Notes under the pieces: generated by a model
Database searches by the model: none
What the model saw: the letters and a program-made list of their open reading frames with translations, nothing else
Told to the model about the DNA's origin: nothing
Position numbers and translations under genes: made by a program
Shown here: piece after piece, positions 34,900 to 44,716 of the stretch
Layout of the letters: the number at the start of each line of letters is the position of its first letter
Position numbering within the stretch: the stretch's first letter is position 1
Assembly: GCA_032718475.1 (NCBI GenBank)
Contig: JAUCBJ010009159.1
Span: 1 to 63,928 of the forward strand
From: Nemertoderma westbladi
Lineage: Eukaryota; Xenacoelomorpha; Nemertodermatida; Nemertodermatidae
Length of the DNA stretch: 63,928 bases
Direction: 5' to 3'

Positions 34900-34975
34900 A
34901 TCAGAAATAACAACCTGTAAAACCCCTTAAATCAGAAACAATAAATAGCCTGGCAAAACCCCGTAATTTATCATT
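34640..34975 (+). repeat. Repeated GGCARAACCCC motifs in the LINE 3' tail
   Basis: At least six spaced copies of GGCAGAACCCC or GGCAAAACCCC, each followed by AAG or TTAAATCAG. The same tail, on the opposite strand, occurs at about 41700-41745 (GGGGGTTCTGCCTTTAAGG). Confidence 0.65.
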
Positions 34976-35009
34976 TATATTATACTGGTTTGTATTGCGG
35001 CCAGGACAG

Positions 35010-35095
35010 AGATATTAATGAGTTACACAACCATTATTGAGGGACGCAAACATTAATGAGGGACACAAAACATTAATAGGGGTCAATGGTTGCCA
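35010..35095 (-). repeat. Tandem CATTAATGTTTGTGTCCCT units, inverted orientation
   Basis: Three or so units read as ACATTAATGAGGGACACAAA on the plus strand, i.e. opposite to the arrays at 35755 and 40098. Confidence 0.7.
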
Positions 35096-35754
35096 ATGGA
35101 TATTAATATGAGCGATGGTGTGGTGATGCTTGCCATCAGACGATCAGATATTAAGGGATTAACTGGAAAAAATACTACCATGGGAACGTGAGCTTCGATC
35201 AAAGTACCGCCGTTTTGTATACATTCCATCGTCCTAATTAGATGGAAATAAATTGAAAGCGACGTTCGGTTACGTTGTTCAGCTGCCTGTTTTGCTGCTA
35301 CCCCCCCCCCCCCCCCCGCCTGTTATACCCCCATATTTTCAATTTACCTCCTACCGCCACCATTCATGTTACCCCCCCCCCCCCCCCCCCCATTCCTGTC
35401 TCCCCCTCATGTTCATCATTTTTTACCCCTACTCCTTCCCTTTTTAGTAACAACATCGTTTATTGTTTTGGTTAGAAAAACCATCTCTGTAACCTGATCC
35501 TTTCCTTCAATTTACAATAACATAGTTTATTGGTTTGGTCAGATTAATATGTTATTATTTATTGTTGTTATTTTATTGCTTGACAGTAATGATAATTGTA
35601 ATACTGTAATATATTGTATGTGTATGGGTGGTAACAGGAATCATACTAAGTGCCATGGGGGGTAACATGAATCATACTAAGTGCGAATGGCGATAGTTAA
35701 TTATTATACTTTATTAATTTATTTTAATTAATTTATTAATTAATTAATTATAAT
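35096..35754. other. Spacer with two long poly-C tracts
   Basis: Poly-C at 35301-35317 and 35372-35391. The Pro-rich ORFs here are homopolymer artefacts. The rest is A+T-rich with TTAATTAA-type runs. Confidence 0.6.
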
Positions 35755-35885
35755 TAATGATTAATGTTTGTGCCCTTGATTGATATCTGTCCCTCGTTTA
35801 TTGTTTGTGTCCCTCATTAATGTTTGTGTCCCTCATTAATGTTAGTGCCCTTGATTGATATGATCGATTGTGTCCCTCGTTTTTT
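35755..35885 (+). repeat. Tandem CATTAATGTTTGTGTCCCT array, left of the retroelement
   Basis: About six imperfect 18-20 bp units (ATTAATGTTTGTGTCCCTC and variants) end against the poly-T (minus-strand poly-A) of the retroelement. Confidence 0.75.
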
Positions 35886-36013
35886 TAGGCATTGCACTCC
35901 TTGCACAATTTTTTTTTTAAATTGGAGAATTTCTTTATTTCAATTACAAATAAAATAAACATTAACAAACAAGCAGCATAATGAATTAATTAATGTCAAC
36001 AAATTGTAGGTAA

Positions 36014-39000
36014 TTAATAATTATTGTTGAAACTATTTAATGCAATCCCAGCCTCGGCTACAGCCGCGCTCACGCCGGTCTCCCGCATCGTCTGTCTCGT
36101 TGCCAGCCTAGCCTTCGGCTTCCGTGCGCCCCGGAGGCACATGATGGAGGAACGGAGGAGGGCGAAACTCAACCGAGTCCTGATGAGGGAGAGAGTCTGC
36201 GAGTAGGGAGCATCCCGTTTCGCCGACAGTAAGAGCGCAATGCGTGTGAGGAGCGCGTGGGCTGAGCGGCTGGCCCCACCAGTTGTAGCAATTACAAAAG
36301 GCGAGAAGCCGGCGTGCTCGATGTCATTGATTCTCTCCTCGTACTTCCTCCGTTTCTCTCGCTCATGTTTGCTGTAAGCAGCATCCATGGAGCGAGGATT
36401 GGAGGAGCACAGAGGGTTGAATACCTTGACGTCGATATACACCCGCTCGAAGCGCCCACCCCACAGCCCACTCGCCGCAACGTCCAGACGGGCCTCCGGG
36501 TCTACCGTAGCAGATCTCAGGCGGAAAGACTCGCCCTCGATCGGCTGGAGATGGGGTTCCACCTCAACGTCGTGTGCGACCTCGCTGAGGAGCTCGGCGA
36601 GGAAATCGCGGACCTCGTTGTGCCGCAGGATCGGGTAGGCTCCCATAGGGCAGTGAAGGGAGTGGGAGATGGTGAATACAGCACCGCAGGAGCAGTTGGC
36701 GGGCAGCCTCGGGGGCTCCCACCCAAATCGCAGACACAACGCATCCCGGAAAGCGGATTTGTGTAGGGAAAAGTTGTATCTGGAAATGGGTAGGGCCGAG
36801 AGCCATGCTGACGCTCCACGCTCCTTCGCCAGTGTCCGATGGTAGAGGGCGTCTCCGGACAGTTGAGCATCAACCGCCGCACATCGAGTCTTCACAGCCT
36901 CATCCTGCTCCTTGCGGATCTCACGCAGGATGGTCTGCTGTGTTGTACGAGCGGCTGGGTCCGAACACCGTAGGGGCTCGCAGAGTCGCAACGACTTCTC
37001 ATAGCTTTCCACCTCATCCTGAGGTTGATTTATAGCTAGCCCCCCCTCCCTCACAGGGAGTGCCAGCAGCTGTCGTTCCGAAAGGCCGGGTGGGTATCTG
37101 CCAGTGAGTGTCGGGATGACTGTGCTGGAGAGTGTTTCCTCAACTCGATCCAAGTGACCGACTAACCCGGGTGTGGTGCGAGCCAAGAAGTTTACCTTTG
37201 GCTGTAAGCCACGGACCAGGCATCCGTACGCGGGGTGGGGAGCAGTCACTGCGAAATCGTTGAGGTGTTTTAGTTGGCGACAGATGACATCAACTCGCTT
37301 CTCCAGATACCCAGCACAGTAGGATGTGGACCCTATTACGGACCCCAGGACTCGATGACCATCGACCACTTCAACAGGGAGGCCAGAGAAAATCGCGTTG
37401 GCCTCTTCGCGCTTTGAGTTCTTCACAATAAGAAATGCCTTTGTGGGGTAATATCCATAGCCAGGCCCGATGGTAGCCGCTTCCTCCCAATAGTCACGTA
37501 GCATTCCGAGGTTACCAGCAGCGCTGCCATCATCCGCATACCACTTGTGGATACCCGGAAAGGTCATCGGATCCGATGAAACCGCCTCTCGGTCTGGGTA
37601 AACCCCTGGTTGGGTGGAGGAGACCGCCGGTTGTAGGGGGGAAACCGCCGGTTGTGGTTGTAGGGGGGAACCTGCCTGTTGGAGGGGGCAACCCGCCTGT
37701 TGGAGGGGGGAACCCGCCTGTTGGAATTTGGATCCCGCCGTTGGGAGGGGGGAACCCAATGGTTGTTGGGGGGGACCCGCCGGTTGGAGGGGGGAACCCG
37801 AAGGTTGGAGGGGGGAACCCGAAGTTGGAGGGGGGAACCCCCTGGTTGGAGGGGGGAACCCGCCAGTTGGAGGGGGGAAACCACCGGTTGGAGGGGGGAA
37901 CCCTCCGGTTGGAGGGGGGAACCCACCGGTTGGAAGGGGGAACCCGCCTGTTGGAGGGGGGAACCCGAAGGTTGGAGGGGGGAACCCAAAGGTTGGAAGG
38001 GGGAACCCGGAGATTGGAAGGGGGAACCCGATAGTTGGAGGGGGGAACCCAAATGTTGGAGGGGGGAACCCAATAGTTGAAGGAGGGGACCTGATGGTTG
38101 GAGGGGGGGACCCGAGGATTGGAGGGGGGAACCCGATGGTTGGAGGGGTGAACCCACCGGTTGGGGGTGGGGACCCGAAGGTTGGAGGGTGGAACCCGCC
38201 GGTTGGAGCGGGGGACCCGTAGGTTTGATGAGGGAACCCAAAGGTTTGAGGGGGGAGCCCGAAGTTTGGAGGGGGGAACCCAAAGGTTGGAGGGGGGAAC
38301 CCGATGGTTGAAGGGGGGAAACCGCCCATTCGAGGGGGGAGCCCGAAGGTTTGAGGGGGGAATCCGAAGGTTGGAGGGGGGAACCCGAAGGTTTGAGGGG
38401 GGAGCCCGAATGTTGGAGAGGGGAAACCGAGGGTTGGAGGGGGGAACCCACTGGTTGGAGGGGGGAGCCCACCGGTTGGAGGGGGGAGCCCACCGGTTGG
38501 AGGGGGGAGCCCACTGGTTGGCGGGGGGAGCCCACCGGTTGGAGGGGGGAATCCGGAGGTTGGAGGGGGGAAACCGCCGGTTGGATGGGGAAACCCGCCG
38601 GTTTGAGGGGGGGACCCGAAGGTTGGTGGGGGGAACCCAAAGGTTGGACTGGGGGAAGCCACATACGTGTGGCAATTCATAAGAATAGGTTCTAGTTTCT
38701 TAACCATTGGCAATGTGCCGACTGCAAACATCTGCATCGCCAGAGAATCCCCTTGGGTTGACCCCTCTTGCGACCAGATAACGTCATTTCCTACGAAAAG
38801 CGGCGACGGTTCCCGATAGGAATTGGTTAGGATGGTGAAGAGAACTGGACAAAGTACCTGGCAGTTCAGAAGGGTTAAACGGCGATTCAAGGCGTTGAAC
38901 GCATTCTTTGCGTCAATCAAAAGGAGGCCGTCGCATTCAGGCTGTTCAAAGTGTTCCCGTAGGGCATGCACAGCGTGTTCTATACCACCGACTTGCCCCG

Positions 39001-40090
39001 CACACAGTTGGGTGTTACCCGCCAGCTCACCAAGGTCGAACTTCGCTATCCTCCCGACCACCTTCCCAATAATCCTCCGTAATACCTCGCCCACACCAAT
39101 TGGTCGAACCCCTGGTTGTTTATCGAGTGGCACTAACCGACTCGCGTTGTAGGGAAGTAAACTCGCGGAGTCGATGTGTTCCGTCGCCAAACGCCTCGCT
39201 ACCCCTGCCACGGCCTTCCTAAGGTCGCAGGATACATTACCGAAGGCTGTCATGGCGCGTCGCCAGGCGTCTGCATCGAGGCCGGAGGGACCTGGGGAAC
39301 CGTGGGAGTGGAGTACACAGGAGAGCACGGCGTCACTATTGATGCTATCAAAGACCGCGGGATGAAAATCTACAGAATCTGGCCAGGAGGTTTCGATTAA
39401 AGAGGGATCTATTGGACCCGGTCCAGGGTGTTTTTCTATTAGAATATCCTTTACCGTTTTTCCACCGATTTCCTCATCGATCCCAAGGACTCTGGAACCG
39501 GTGCCATCTTCAACGATATCTACCGCGGCGCCAACTCGGCCTTTGTTCATGGCGTGAATAAACCGCTTCCGGGAATGGTCCGGGTGTATTTTATTCCCGA
39601 GGCCCTTCCTGCGAGCAACCAGAGCGCGCCCTTCAAGTAAGAGTTCCTCAATGTTTCCTTCCCGCCATAGTTCCAACCTCCTCTGCAGAGTCTTACTCAC
39701 ACTGCCACCAGGTTCAACCGGTCTCGTCGCAGCTTGCAGCATTAATTTGGGCATTACCATGACTGCATACATCGCCAAGCCCTCCATACTGGAACCCTCG
39801 CCAAACGCATTTAGCAGTTTAGTCATCGCCGATATAAACTCTTTACCCGCCTGAGATCGAGGAATCTCGAACAAACTGGAGTTCCAATGAGCTATCTCGT
39901 CGTATGCTAGTTTGAGGCGACCCAGGTAAACCTCACCGGGAATACCGTTCCAGTTAAACGCGAGCGTGCATGAGTGGAAGTCTGGGAGTGCCGGGGTGGG
40001 GACCTCCGGCAGGGATGATGGGGCAATCAGAGTTGTACTGGAAGTGATGTTCTGTGCAATAACGGTTTCGTCCAGTAAACTGTCGCAGAA
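36014..40090 (-). CDS. RT protein with restriction-endonuclease-like C-terminus, split by a 21-bp repeat array
   Basis: The frame is open from the truncation at about 40090. The first Met (39874) is internal, since the upstream codons (LPDFHSCTLAFNWNGIPGE) read on without a stop. Counting from that Met: SGLDADAWRRAM (about 200), LLLIDAKNAFNALNRR (motif A, about 318), SQEGSTQGDSLAMQMF (motif B, about 368), then about 350 residues of Pro-rich 7-residue repeats (GFPPPTG and variants), then WYADDGSAAG (motif C, about 775), GHRVLGS, a C-x-C-x7-H-x3-C cluster (about 1065), and RLDVAA...YIDVKVFNP (about 1125-1150), which fits a restriction-like nuclease core. The stop is at 36014. The insert lies in the RT palm, so activity is doubtful even though the frame is kept. 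Confidence 0.8.
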   Translation of the reverse strand, partial: FCDSLLDETVIAQNITSSTTLIAPSSLPEVPTPALPDFHSCTLAFNWNGIPGEVYLGRLKLAYDEIAHWNSSLFEIPRSQAGKEFISAMTKLLNAFGEGSSMEGLAMYAVMVMPKLMLQAATRPVEPGGSVSKTLQRRLELWREGNIEELLLEGRALVARRKGLGNKIHPDHSRKRFIHAMNKGRVGAAVDIVEDGTGSRVLGIDEEIGGKTVKDILIEKHPGPGPIDPSLIETSWPDSVDFHPAVFDSINSDAVLSCVLHSHGSPGPSGLDADAWRRAMTAFGNVSCDLRKAVAGVARRLATEHIDSASLLPYNASRLVPLDKQPGVRPIGVGEVLRRIIGKVVGRIAKFDLGELAGNTQLCAGQVGGIEHAVHALREHFEQPECDGLLLIDAKNAFNALNRRLTLLNCQVLCPVLFTILTNSYREPSPLFVGNDVIWSQEGSTQGDSLAMQMFAVGTLPMVKKLEPILMNCHTYVASPSPTFGFPPPTFGSPPQTGGFPHPTGGFPPPTSGFPPPTGGLPPPTSGLPPPTGGLPPPTGGLPPPTSGFPPPTLGFPSPTFGLPPQTFGFPPPTFGFPPQTFGLPPRMGGFPPSTIGFPPPTFGFPPPNFGLPPQTFGFPHQTYGSPAPTGGFHPPTFGSPPPTGGFTPPTIGFPPPILGSPPPTIRSPPSTIGFPPPTFGFPPPTIGFPLPISGFPLPTFGFPPPTFGFPPPTGGFPLPTGGFPPPTGGFPPPTGGFPPPTGGFPPPTRGFPPPTSGSPLQPSGSPLQPAGPPQQPLGSPLPTAGSKFQQAGSPLQQAGCPLQQAGSPLQPQPAVSPLQPAVSSTQPGVYPDREAVSSDPMTFPGIHKWYADDGSAAGNLGMLRDYWEEAATIGPGYGYYPTKAFLIVKNSKREEANAIFSGLPVEVVDGHRVLGSVIGSTSYCAGYLEKRVDVICRQLKHLNDFAVTAPHPAYGCLVRGLQPKVNFLARTTPGLVGHLDRVEETLSSTVIPTLTGRYPPGLSERQLLALPVREGGLAINQPQDEVESYEKSLRLCEPLRCSDPAARTTQQTILREIRKEQDEAVKTRCAAVDAQLSGDALYHRTLAKERGASAWLSALPISRYNFSLHKSAFRDALCLRFGWEPPRLPANCSCGAVFTISHSLHCPMGAYPILRHNEVRDFLAELLSEVAHDVEVEPHLQPIEGESFRLRSATVDPEARLDVAASGLWGGRFERVYIDVKVFNPLCSSNPRSMDAAYSKHEREKRRKYEERINDIEHAGFSPFVIATTGGASRSAHALLTRIALLLSAKRDAPYSQTLSLIRTRLSFALLRSSIMCLRGARKPKARLATRQTMRETGVSAAVAEAGIALNSFNNNY
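37606..38655 (+). repeat. 21-bp minisatellite (about 50 units) inside the RT gene
   Basis: Units such as GTTGGAGGGGGGAACCCGAAG, with variation mostly in the last four to six bases. The unit is a multiple of three with no stop in most frames on either strand. That explains the many overlapping long ORFs here (Pro/Ser/Arg-rich on the minus strand, Gly/Trp/Glu-rich on the plus strand). The plus strand is a series of G runs (GG, GG, GGGGGG) that could form quadruplexes. Confidence 0.95.
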
Positions 40091-40094
40091 AATT

Positions 40095-40310
40095 AATGTT
40101 TGTTAATCATTAATGTTTGTGTCCCTCATTAATGTTCGTGTCCTATATCAATGTTTATGTCCCACATTAATGTTTGTATCCTACATCAATGTTTATGTCC
40201 CACATTAATGTTTGTCCCCCCCCCATGATTAATGTTTGTCCCACATTAATGTTTGTGGCGCTGATAAATATCTGTCCCTCATTTAATGTTTGTGTCCAAG
40301 TTGCAATAAG
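40095..40310 (+). repeat. Tandem CATTAATGTTTGTGTCCCT array, right of the retroelement
   Basis: About ten imperfect units (CATTAATGTTTGTGTCCCT, CATCAATGTTTATGTCCCA and so on), same orientation as the array at 35755-35885. They begin within a few bases of the truncated end of the retroelement. Confidence 0.8.
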
Positions 40311-41030
40311 TTACTCTAGGTTGCCGGACGTTTTGGACAATTTGGTTAGCAACTAGCAAAGTAATTTGAGTAACATTAACTTTTAGTCTCCGTTATATGA
40401 GGCATCTTTTACAGCAACAAACTTCGCGTTTACATAGAGCAACTTGATCGGCAACCTGACATGCTCACTAAGTTGCTGATAGAGTTGCTCAAAATGTTGC
40501 CACGTACTGTAGAAAAAACAGGTCTTTAATTATTCGTCATGACGTACTGTAAGTGAACTTTACTTTAAATTTAACGTGGCTGTAACCCTGTAGCTAGACT
40601 TTGTTCTTACTGTAGCCTGTAGAGTACCATCCACCATGGCTATATTTTGTACTTAGAGTTCCGCTTTCTTGAATCTAAATTTTGTTCTTATAGTTCTGCA
40701 TTTGGCTACATTTTGTTCAATTTGTATTGATACATGATTCTAACTACAGTCCCGTACTTATTTTAGAAGCAATTTATACCAAAATATCAAAAATTTATGG
40801 AGCCCTTTAGAATTTTGAATTCAAAAATTTCCAACATGTGCGCAAGTGTGTTAGCTGTATTGTATGTGATTATTTGTTATTATTGCGTTTACAGGTAATA
40901 CTAACACCTGATCATGTGATAGTTAACATGTTAGATAGCACGTATTACCTAATACAAATGCGCACATGTATTACGTTCGCACTACGCACTAAATAATTAA
41001 GGACGCACGATAGCCTTGGATATAATTTGA
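40311..41030. other. A+T-rich spacer
   Basis: No ORF of note. A short TTGTTCTTA/GTAG-containing block repeats loosely around 40590-40700. No gene seen. Confidence 0.5.
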
Positions 41031-41214
41031 TATATTTTGCGTGTTTTTTGTAAAAATTCGGACTTATGGTGTTTTGCCAATTGAGGATGCCTTGTTTTCT
41101 AGGCAATACCCCGCAACTATCGTATAGTTACGGGATAATACCAGAAAACGGTGTTCCCCTTTGTTTTGGCAAAACACCATAAGTCCGAATTTTTACAAAA
41201 AAACCGCAATATAT
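41031..41214. repeat. Foldback (long hairpin) element
   Basis: Outer arms of about 37 bp match almost perfectly: TGTAAAAATTCGGACTTATG plus GTGTTTTGCCAA at 41049-41080, and the reverse complement at 41166-41198. The inner parts also pair imperfectly (GTTTTCTAGGCAATACCCCG against CGGGATAATACCAGAAAAC). The centre is near 41122. This is a complete palindrome-like MITE or foldback repeat of about 180 bp. No target duplication was recognised. Confidence 0.8.
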
Positions 41215-42339
41215 TTCAAAGGTAATTCTAAATGTACCTGAGGGGGAATGCTCTAAATGAGGGGGAATGCCCTTTGTGTTCGGGGTTCAATCAGCGCTGT
41301 GGAATAGAGTTATTCTCGCCGAGGTAAAGGGAGTAGATCAAGGAGTCGTGGAGGAAAGGGGAAGAAGAACGGAAAGAGAGGAAGATCGAAGGGGTGTGGG
41401 AAGAAAGGAGTGGGAAAGTCGATATCTAATCAATTCGATGTTGCAGCTGGATGGAAGAAGTTGATGAGAGGAAAATAAACAGTTGGAATGTCATTACAGT
41501 ACTTTAGGTTAATATGATTGTTTATCTTGTCTGTAAATTCAAATATAATTATTAAAACTTAATAAAGATAATTTAAAAAAAATTCTAAATCAAAATGAAA
41601 GTTTAGTTATATGAATTCTATATATATTTAGTTATCAAAAAACACAATAACAAGTAAACTGAGGCATCTCTCTAAAAAATAAACAGTTTTTATCGATTAT
41701 CTCAAAGCTACAAAAATCGACTTTGGGGGTTCTGCCTTTAAGGTGACGATTTCAAGCTGTGTGAAAATAAAGCCAACCACGATCCATGTATTGACTGTAT
41801 ATGTCGTTTCTGTCTGCAACCCGCAAAGGACCGATACCATGCCCCCTATTCTGCGACAAATGCCCAACAATATCCACCTTATCATCTCAATAACTAATTA
41901 CGTTAGACCATATATTAATATTTTTTAATAATTTATAAATTTTAGATTCCGTGCAATTTAATATGTAATTACTTAGGTTTTTTACTATTTACCCCGACTG
42001 GGGGACAACAAAGAAATATATAACAAATAATTCACCAAAAAATAGTTTGAAGTTAATATATTAAGGCAAAAATTTTGAAAAAAATAATAGATTTCTTAAC
42101 AGATTAAAATACATACAAACACAAACTGTCTTATGGCATTATGTAATTTGTTGTCGTAAATAGTTGTATATGTAATCAATGTCACTGTACTGTACAGTGT
42201 ACATACGGTAATGAATGAATTGGATTCCTTGGGATCTCTCTAGATCGGATATTAAACTTTAATTCAAAAATATATATATATATATATTGTAATTTGTAAT
42301 TAGTATTTAGTTTTTATTGGCTATTTTACCAAGCAGTAG
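41215..42339. other. Spacer with a reverse copy of the LINE 3' tail
   Basis: 41700-41750 (minus strand) repeats the LINE tail from 34625-34680 (GTCACCTT, AAGGCAGAACCCC, AAGTCGATTTTT). The short ORF here (about 62 codons, minus) is a reading of that repeat. The remainder is A+T-rich with a (TA)n run at about 42270-42286. Confidence 0.6.
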
Positions 42340-42510
42340 CTCGTTCTAGGCGTGGGCATTCCTGTGCTACCAATCAGAGGCCCCGGTTCGACCCCATGAT
42401 TGGGCAGCACTATTTGGGTAAAGTGCTTTTAATTATGGTAGCTTAGCACCACCACCCTGGCTTTCATCCTTAACTGGTCGATAAATGGAAACCAAGGCGA
42501 CTTGGAAAAC
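42340..42510 (+). repeat. tRNA-derived SINE
   Basis: Has an A-box-like block (TAGGCGTGGGCA near 42347), a B box (CCCGGTTCGACCCC near 42392), then the body GGGTAAAGTGCTTTTAA and a TCGATAAATGGAAACC end, a layout common in invertebrate SINEs. It lies in the presumed next intron or downstream of the GLIS-like exons. Confidence 0.65.
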
Positions 42511-42587
42511 AGATAGTGGAAGATAACACAGTGAACGGAGTTTAAATAAACTAAAAAATTATCCTATTCATTTACTATTTTACGTAC

Positions 42588-42714
42588 CTGAGCTGTTACT
42601 GAACGCTTTGTTACACATTGGGTTTGTGCATGGGTAGGGCCTTTCTCCAGTGTGGTTCCGTAAATGAATCTTAAGATTTTCCTATCTAGAAAACATCCGA
42701 TTACAAGATTCAAC
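42588..42714 (-). pseudogene. glis: GLIS-like exon 5: fingers 3 and 4, with in-frame TAG
   Basis: Acceptor TTTCAG before 42714, donor CAG|GTACGTA after 42588. In the frame set by the previous exon it reads V-E-S-C-N-R-M-F-S-R, then TAG (42682-42684), then [18 protein letters not shown] and CNKAFSNSS. The stop replaces the residue that is Leu in the Arg-Leu-Glu-Asn motif of GLI/GLIS third fingers. The finger is otherwise perfect (C-x4-C-x12-H-x3-H counting the stop). Finger 4 begins but its second half would be in a further exon, which I did not find to the left. Either a sequencing error, a null allele or a pseudogene. Confidence 0.8.
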
Positions 42715-42903
42715 CTGAAATTAGTTTGAGTAATTGATTTATTAATAATTATTCATTTTAAAATTAATAATAATCAATTATTTAATAATAATTACAGTAA
42801 TATTAAAAAATATAAACTTTATTGTTCATGCAGCAGTTAATTGTTGACAGACTTTGAATCTGTTTTATTCAATTATCAATTGGGATATATTTGAATGACT
42901 CAC

Positions 42904-43089
42904 GGGGCATATGTTGGGCCTATCCCCACTGTGGACTCTCATGTGAACAATTAGTTTATATCGCGCGTTAAATGACTTCTGTTGCCGTTGGCAACCAGCC
43001 CATCTGCAGATGTAATTTCCATTTTTCTTCTGTGTTTCCACATGGGTGCTTTCAATGTGTGTCACAAATATTGACAAGTGGTGAAATAG
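42904..43089 (-). CDS. glis: GLIS-like exon 4: end of finger 1 and all of finger 2
   Basis: Acceptor TTTTACAG before 43089, donor CCC|GTGAGT after 42904, phase 0 at both ends. The end of finger 1 (LFHHLSIFVTHIESTHV) joins the CKWSEC start in the exon before. Finger 2 is CRWAGC...SFNARYKLIVHMRVHSG, C-x4-C-x15-H-x3-H. The FNARYK...HMRVHSG signature is the GLIS1/3 form; GLI and ZIC differ here. The protein would bind GLI-type DNA sites in the nucleus. Confidence 0.88.
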
Positions 43090-43510
43090 CTGTAAAATAT
43101 ATAAGGATGAAATGGTAGTATGAAGCGGAACAATGTGAAGATATTAACTTCATAACAAACATACCATACAGAATTCATGTACATATTGAAATAAATGTTT
43201 GAAATAGAGAATATGAAGATATATATTTGACTGTATTACTTCATATAACCATTCTCAGCTGGTTTTTTTTTAGACTGCTTAGTGCTTTTTTTAATGACAA
43301 ACTAGACAAAGATATAAAACGACACATAAAAGTTATATAAAATAGAAAAACCTCACCCACCACCAGGCTACTGTACAATGGTGTTTAGCTAAGCTTAGCT
43401 AGCTGTTAATTGTAGTGCGCGCGGGAATTTCAAAATTTTTAGTTTATGCTTGTATCAGCATTTGTCAAACGGATAGAGGCTTGAGCGATGTAGCCTGGTA
43501 GCTCACTCAC

Positions 43511-44097
43511 ATGGTAGCATTCGGACCATTTGCACAGAAATGGAGGCTTACAATCCGAACGTAATGTTGCCATGGAAACACCGCTCTGATCACCATATTG
43601 TTCAATATTGGCATTCGTGTCATTATTTATACCATCGATAAACTCTGAAGAGAAGCTGCGATTAGTCAAACTGTATAGGGAAGTTCCTATGCTTGAACCA
43701 ATGAGAGGAGTTTGAGTTGGGTAATCCTTTCTAGAAGATCCACTAATTAATACAGGAGTTCGACTAAATCTAGGAGTTATGGATATAGGTTGGCATGGTA
43801 ATATTGGTGTTACTGTTTGTTTCCCTACATTGTGAGACAATGTTGACCTTTTTAATGAATTTCGATTATTACAATTACTAGAAATCCATTGTTTTGGTTG
43901 CTCTCTGTTATTGTAATTCATTTCTACAATATCCGCTCTGTTGTTACCACGTTCTACTTTATGATTGGGTATTACTGTTTTCGAATTATCATCAATATTT
44001 TCTCCATCAAGGCAAAAAATTTCTCGTAGCATTTCCCCGGTTTCATCAAAAACACTAATTTGTGAAAACTGCGAATTCTTACGACTCCCCTTTCCGC
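43511..44097 (-). CDS. glis: GLIS-like exon 3: Ser/Asn-rich linker and start of finger 1
   Basis: Acceptor TTATTTTAG before 44097 (phase 1, shared Gly codon with exon 2), donor CAT|GTGAGTGAG after 43511 (phase 0). It encodes about 195 residues, Ser/Asn/Thr/Pro-rich and mostly disordered, ending FLCKWSECYH, the first two Cys of finger 1. The open frame runs beyond the donor to 43439, but the retained sequence lacks the finger histidines, so the splice is preferred. Confidence 0.85.
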
Positions 44098-44716
44098 CTA
44101 AAATAAGAATATAAAAGTTTAGAGCCAGAAAAATAATTGTTTTAATAATGCGGTGCAAAAAGTTCACAGTTCACAATCTAAATCAGCCTTAGATAGATTT
44201 TAGTTTCTTTCAATTTCGTTTTTTACGTTTCGGAATGTCCATGACTGAACACCACGTTTCCTCTTGCCTGCCGCCTTCCATAGTAACTAGATCATGCACA
44301 CACTTTTCAGCTGTAGTGACTGCAGCGTGGTGCTAGGTGGCGCTGGACTTTGGTAATAAGATTACACAAAGGCTCACTTTTTAAATGAGCGTTGCATTTT
44401 TCACCAAGAAACAACGTGCCTAACAAATAGCCAGAATTTGGGCCAATTTTAATAAATTATGTCGATAACAAAAAAATAAATTCTTTAAAAGATAAATAAT
44501 TCACAACAAAGATCCAATTAACTGAATTATCGCTGTCTAATAAGTACAGTACAGTAAGTGTATTATATTTCACTTTGCAGTTTACCCTCACGTGAGGAAT
44601 TCCAGGTTTTTATTATTTTATTTCTATGAAATTATTAAACATAAAATTTAAAAATAGTAAATTATACAAAGATTTTATTAGTTGGAAGGCAAATTGAGTA
44701 CTGATAATATTCTAAC

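Larger units (their letters stand above)
35890..40093 (-). mobile_element. Non-LTR-type retroelement with RT and restriction-endonuclease-like end
   Basis: Minus-strand element with one long reading frame, a polyadenylation signal (AATAAA near 35930-35955) and a short A run at about 35911-35920 at its 3' end. The 5' end is truncated inside the coding region at about 40090. It is flanked on both sides by the same CATTAATGTTTGTGTCCCT array, so it sits within that array. Target-specific insertion is common among retroelements with restriction-like endonucleases, which fits. The assignment to a named clade (e.g. Utopia/NeSL-like) is not established. Confidence 0.75.

Noticed and set aside
37530-38695. 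Several long ORFs on both strands with Pro/Ser/Arg-rich or Gly/Trp/Glu-rich products
   Set aside because: They are the same 21-bp minisatellite read in other frames. Only the frame continuous with the RT motifs on both sides is kept.
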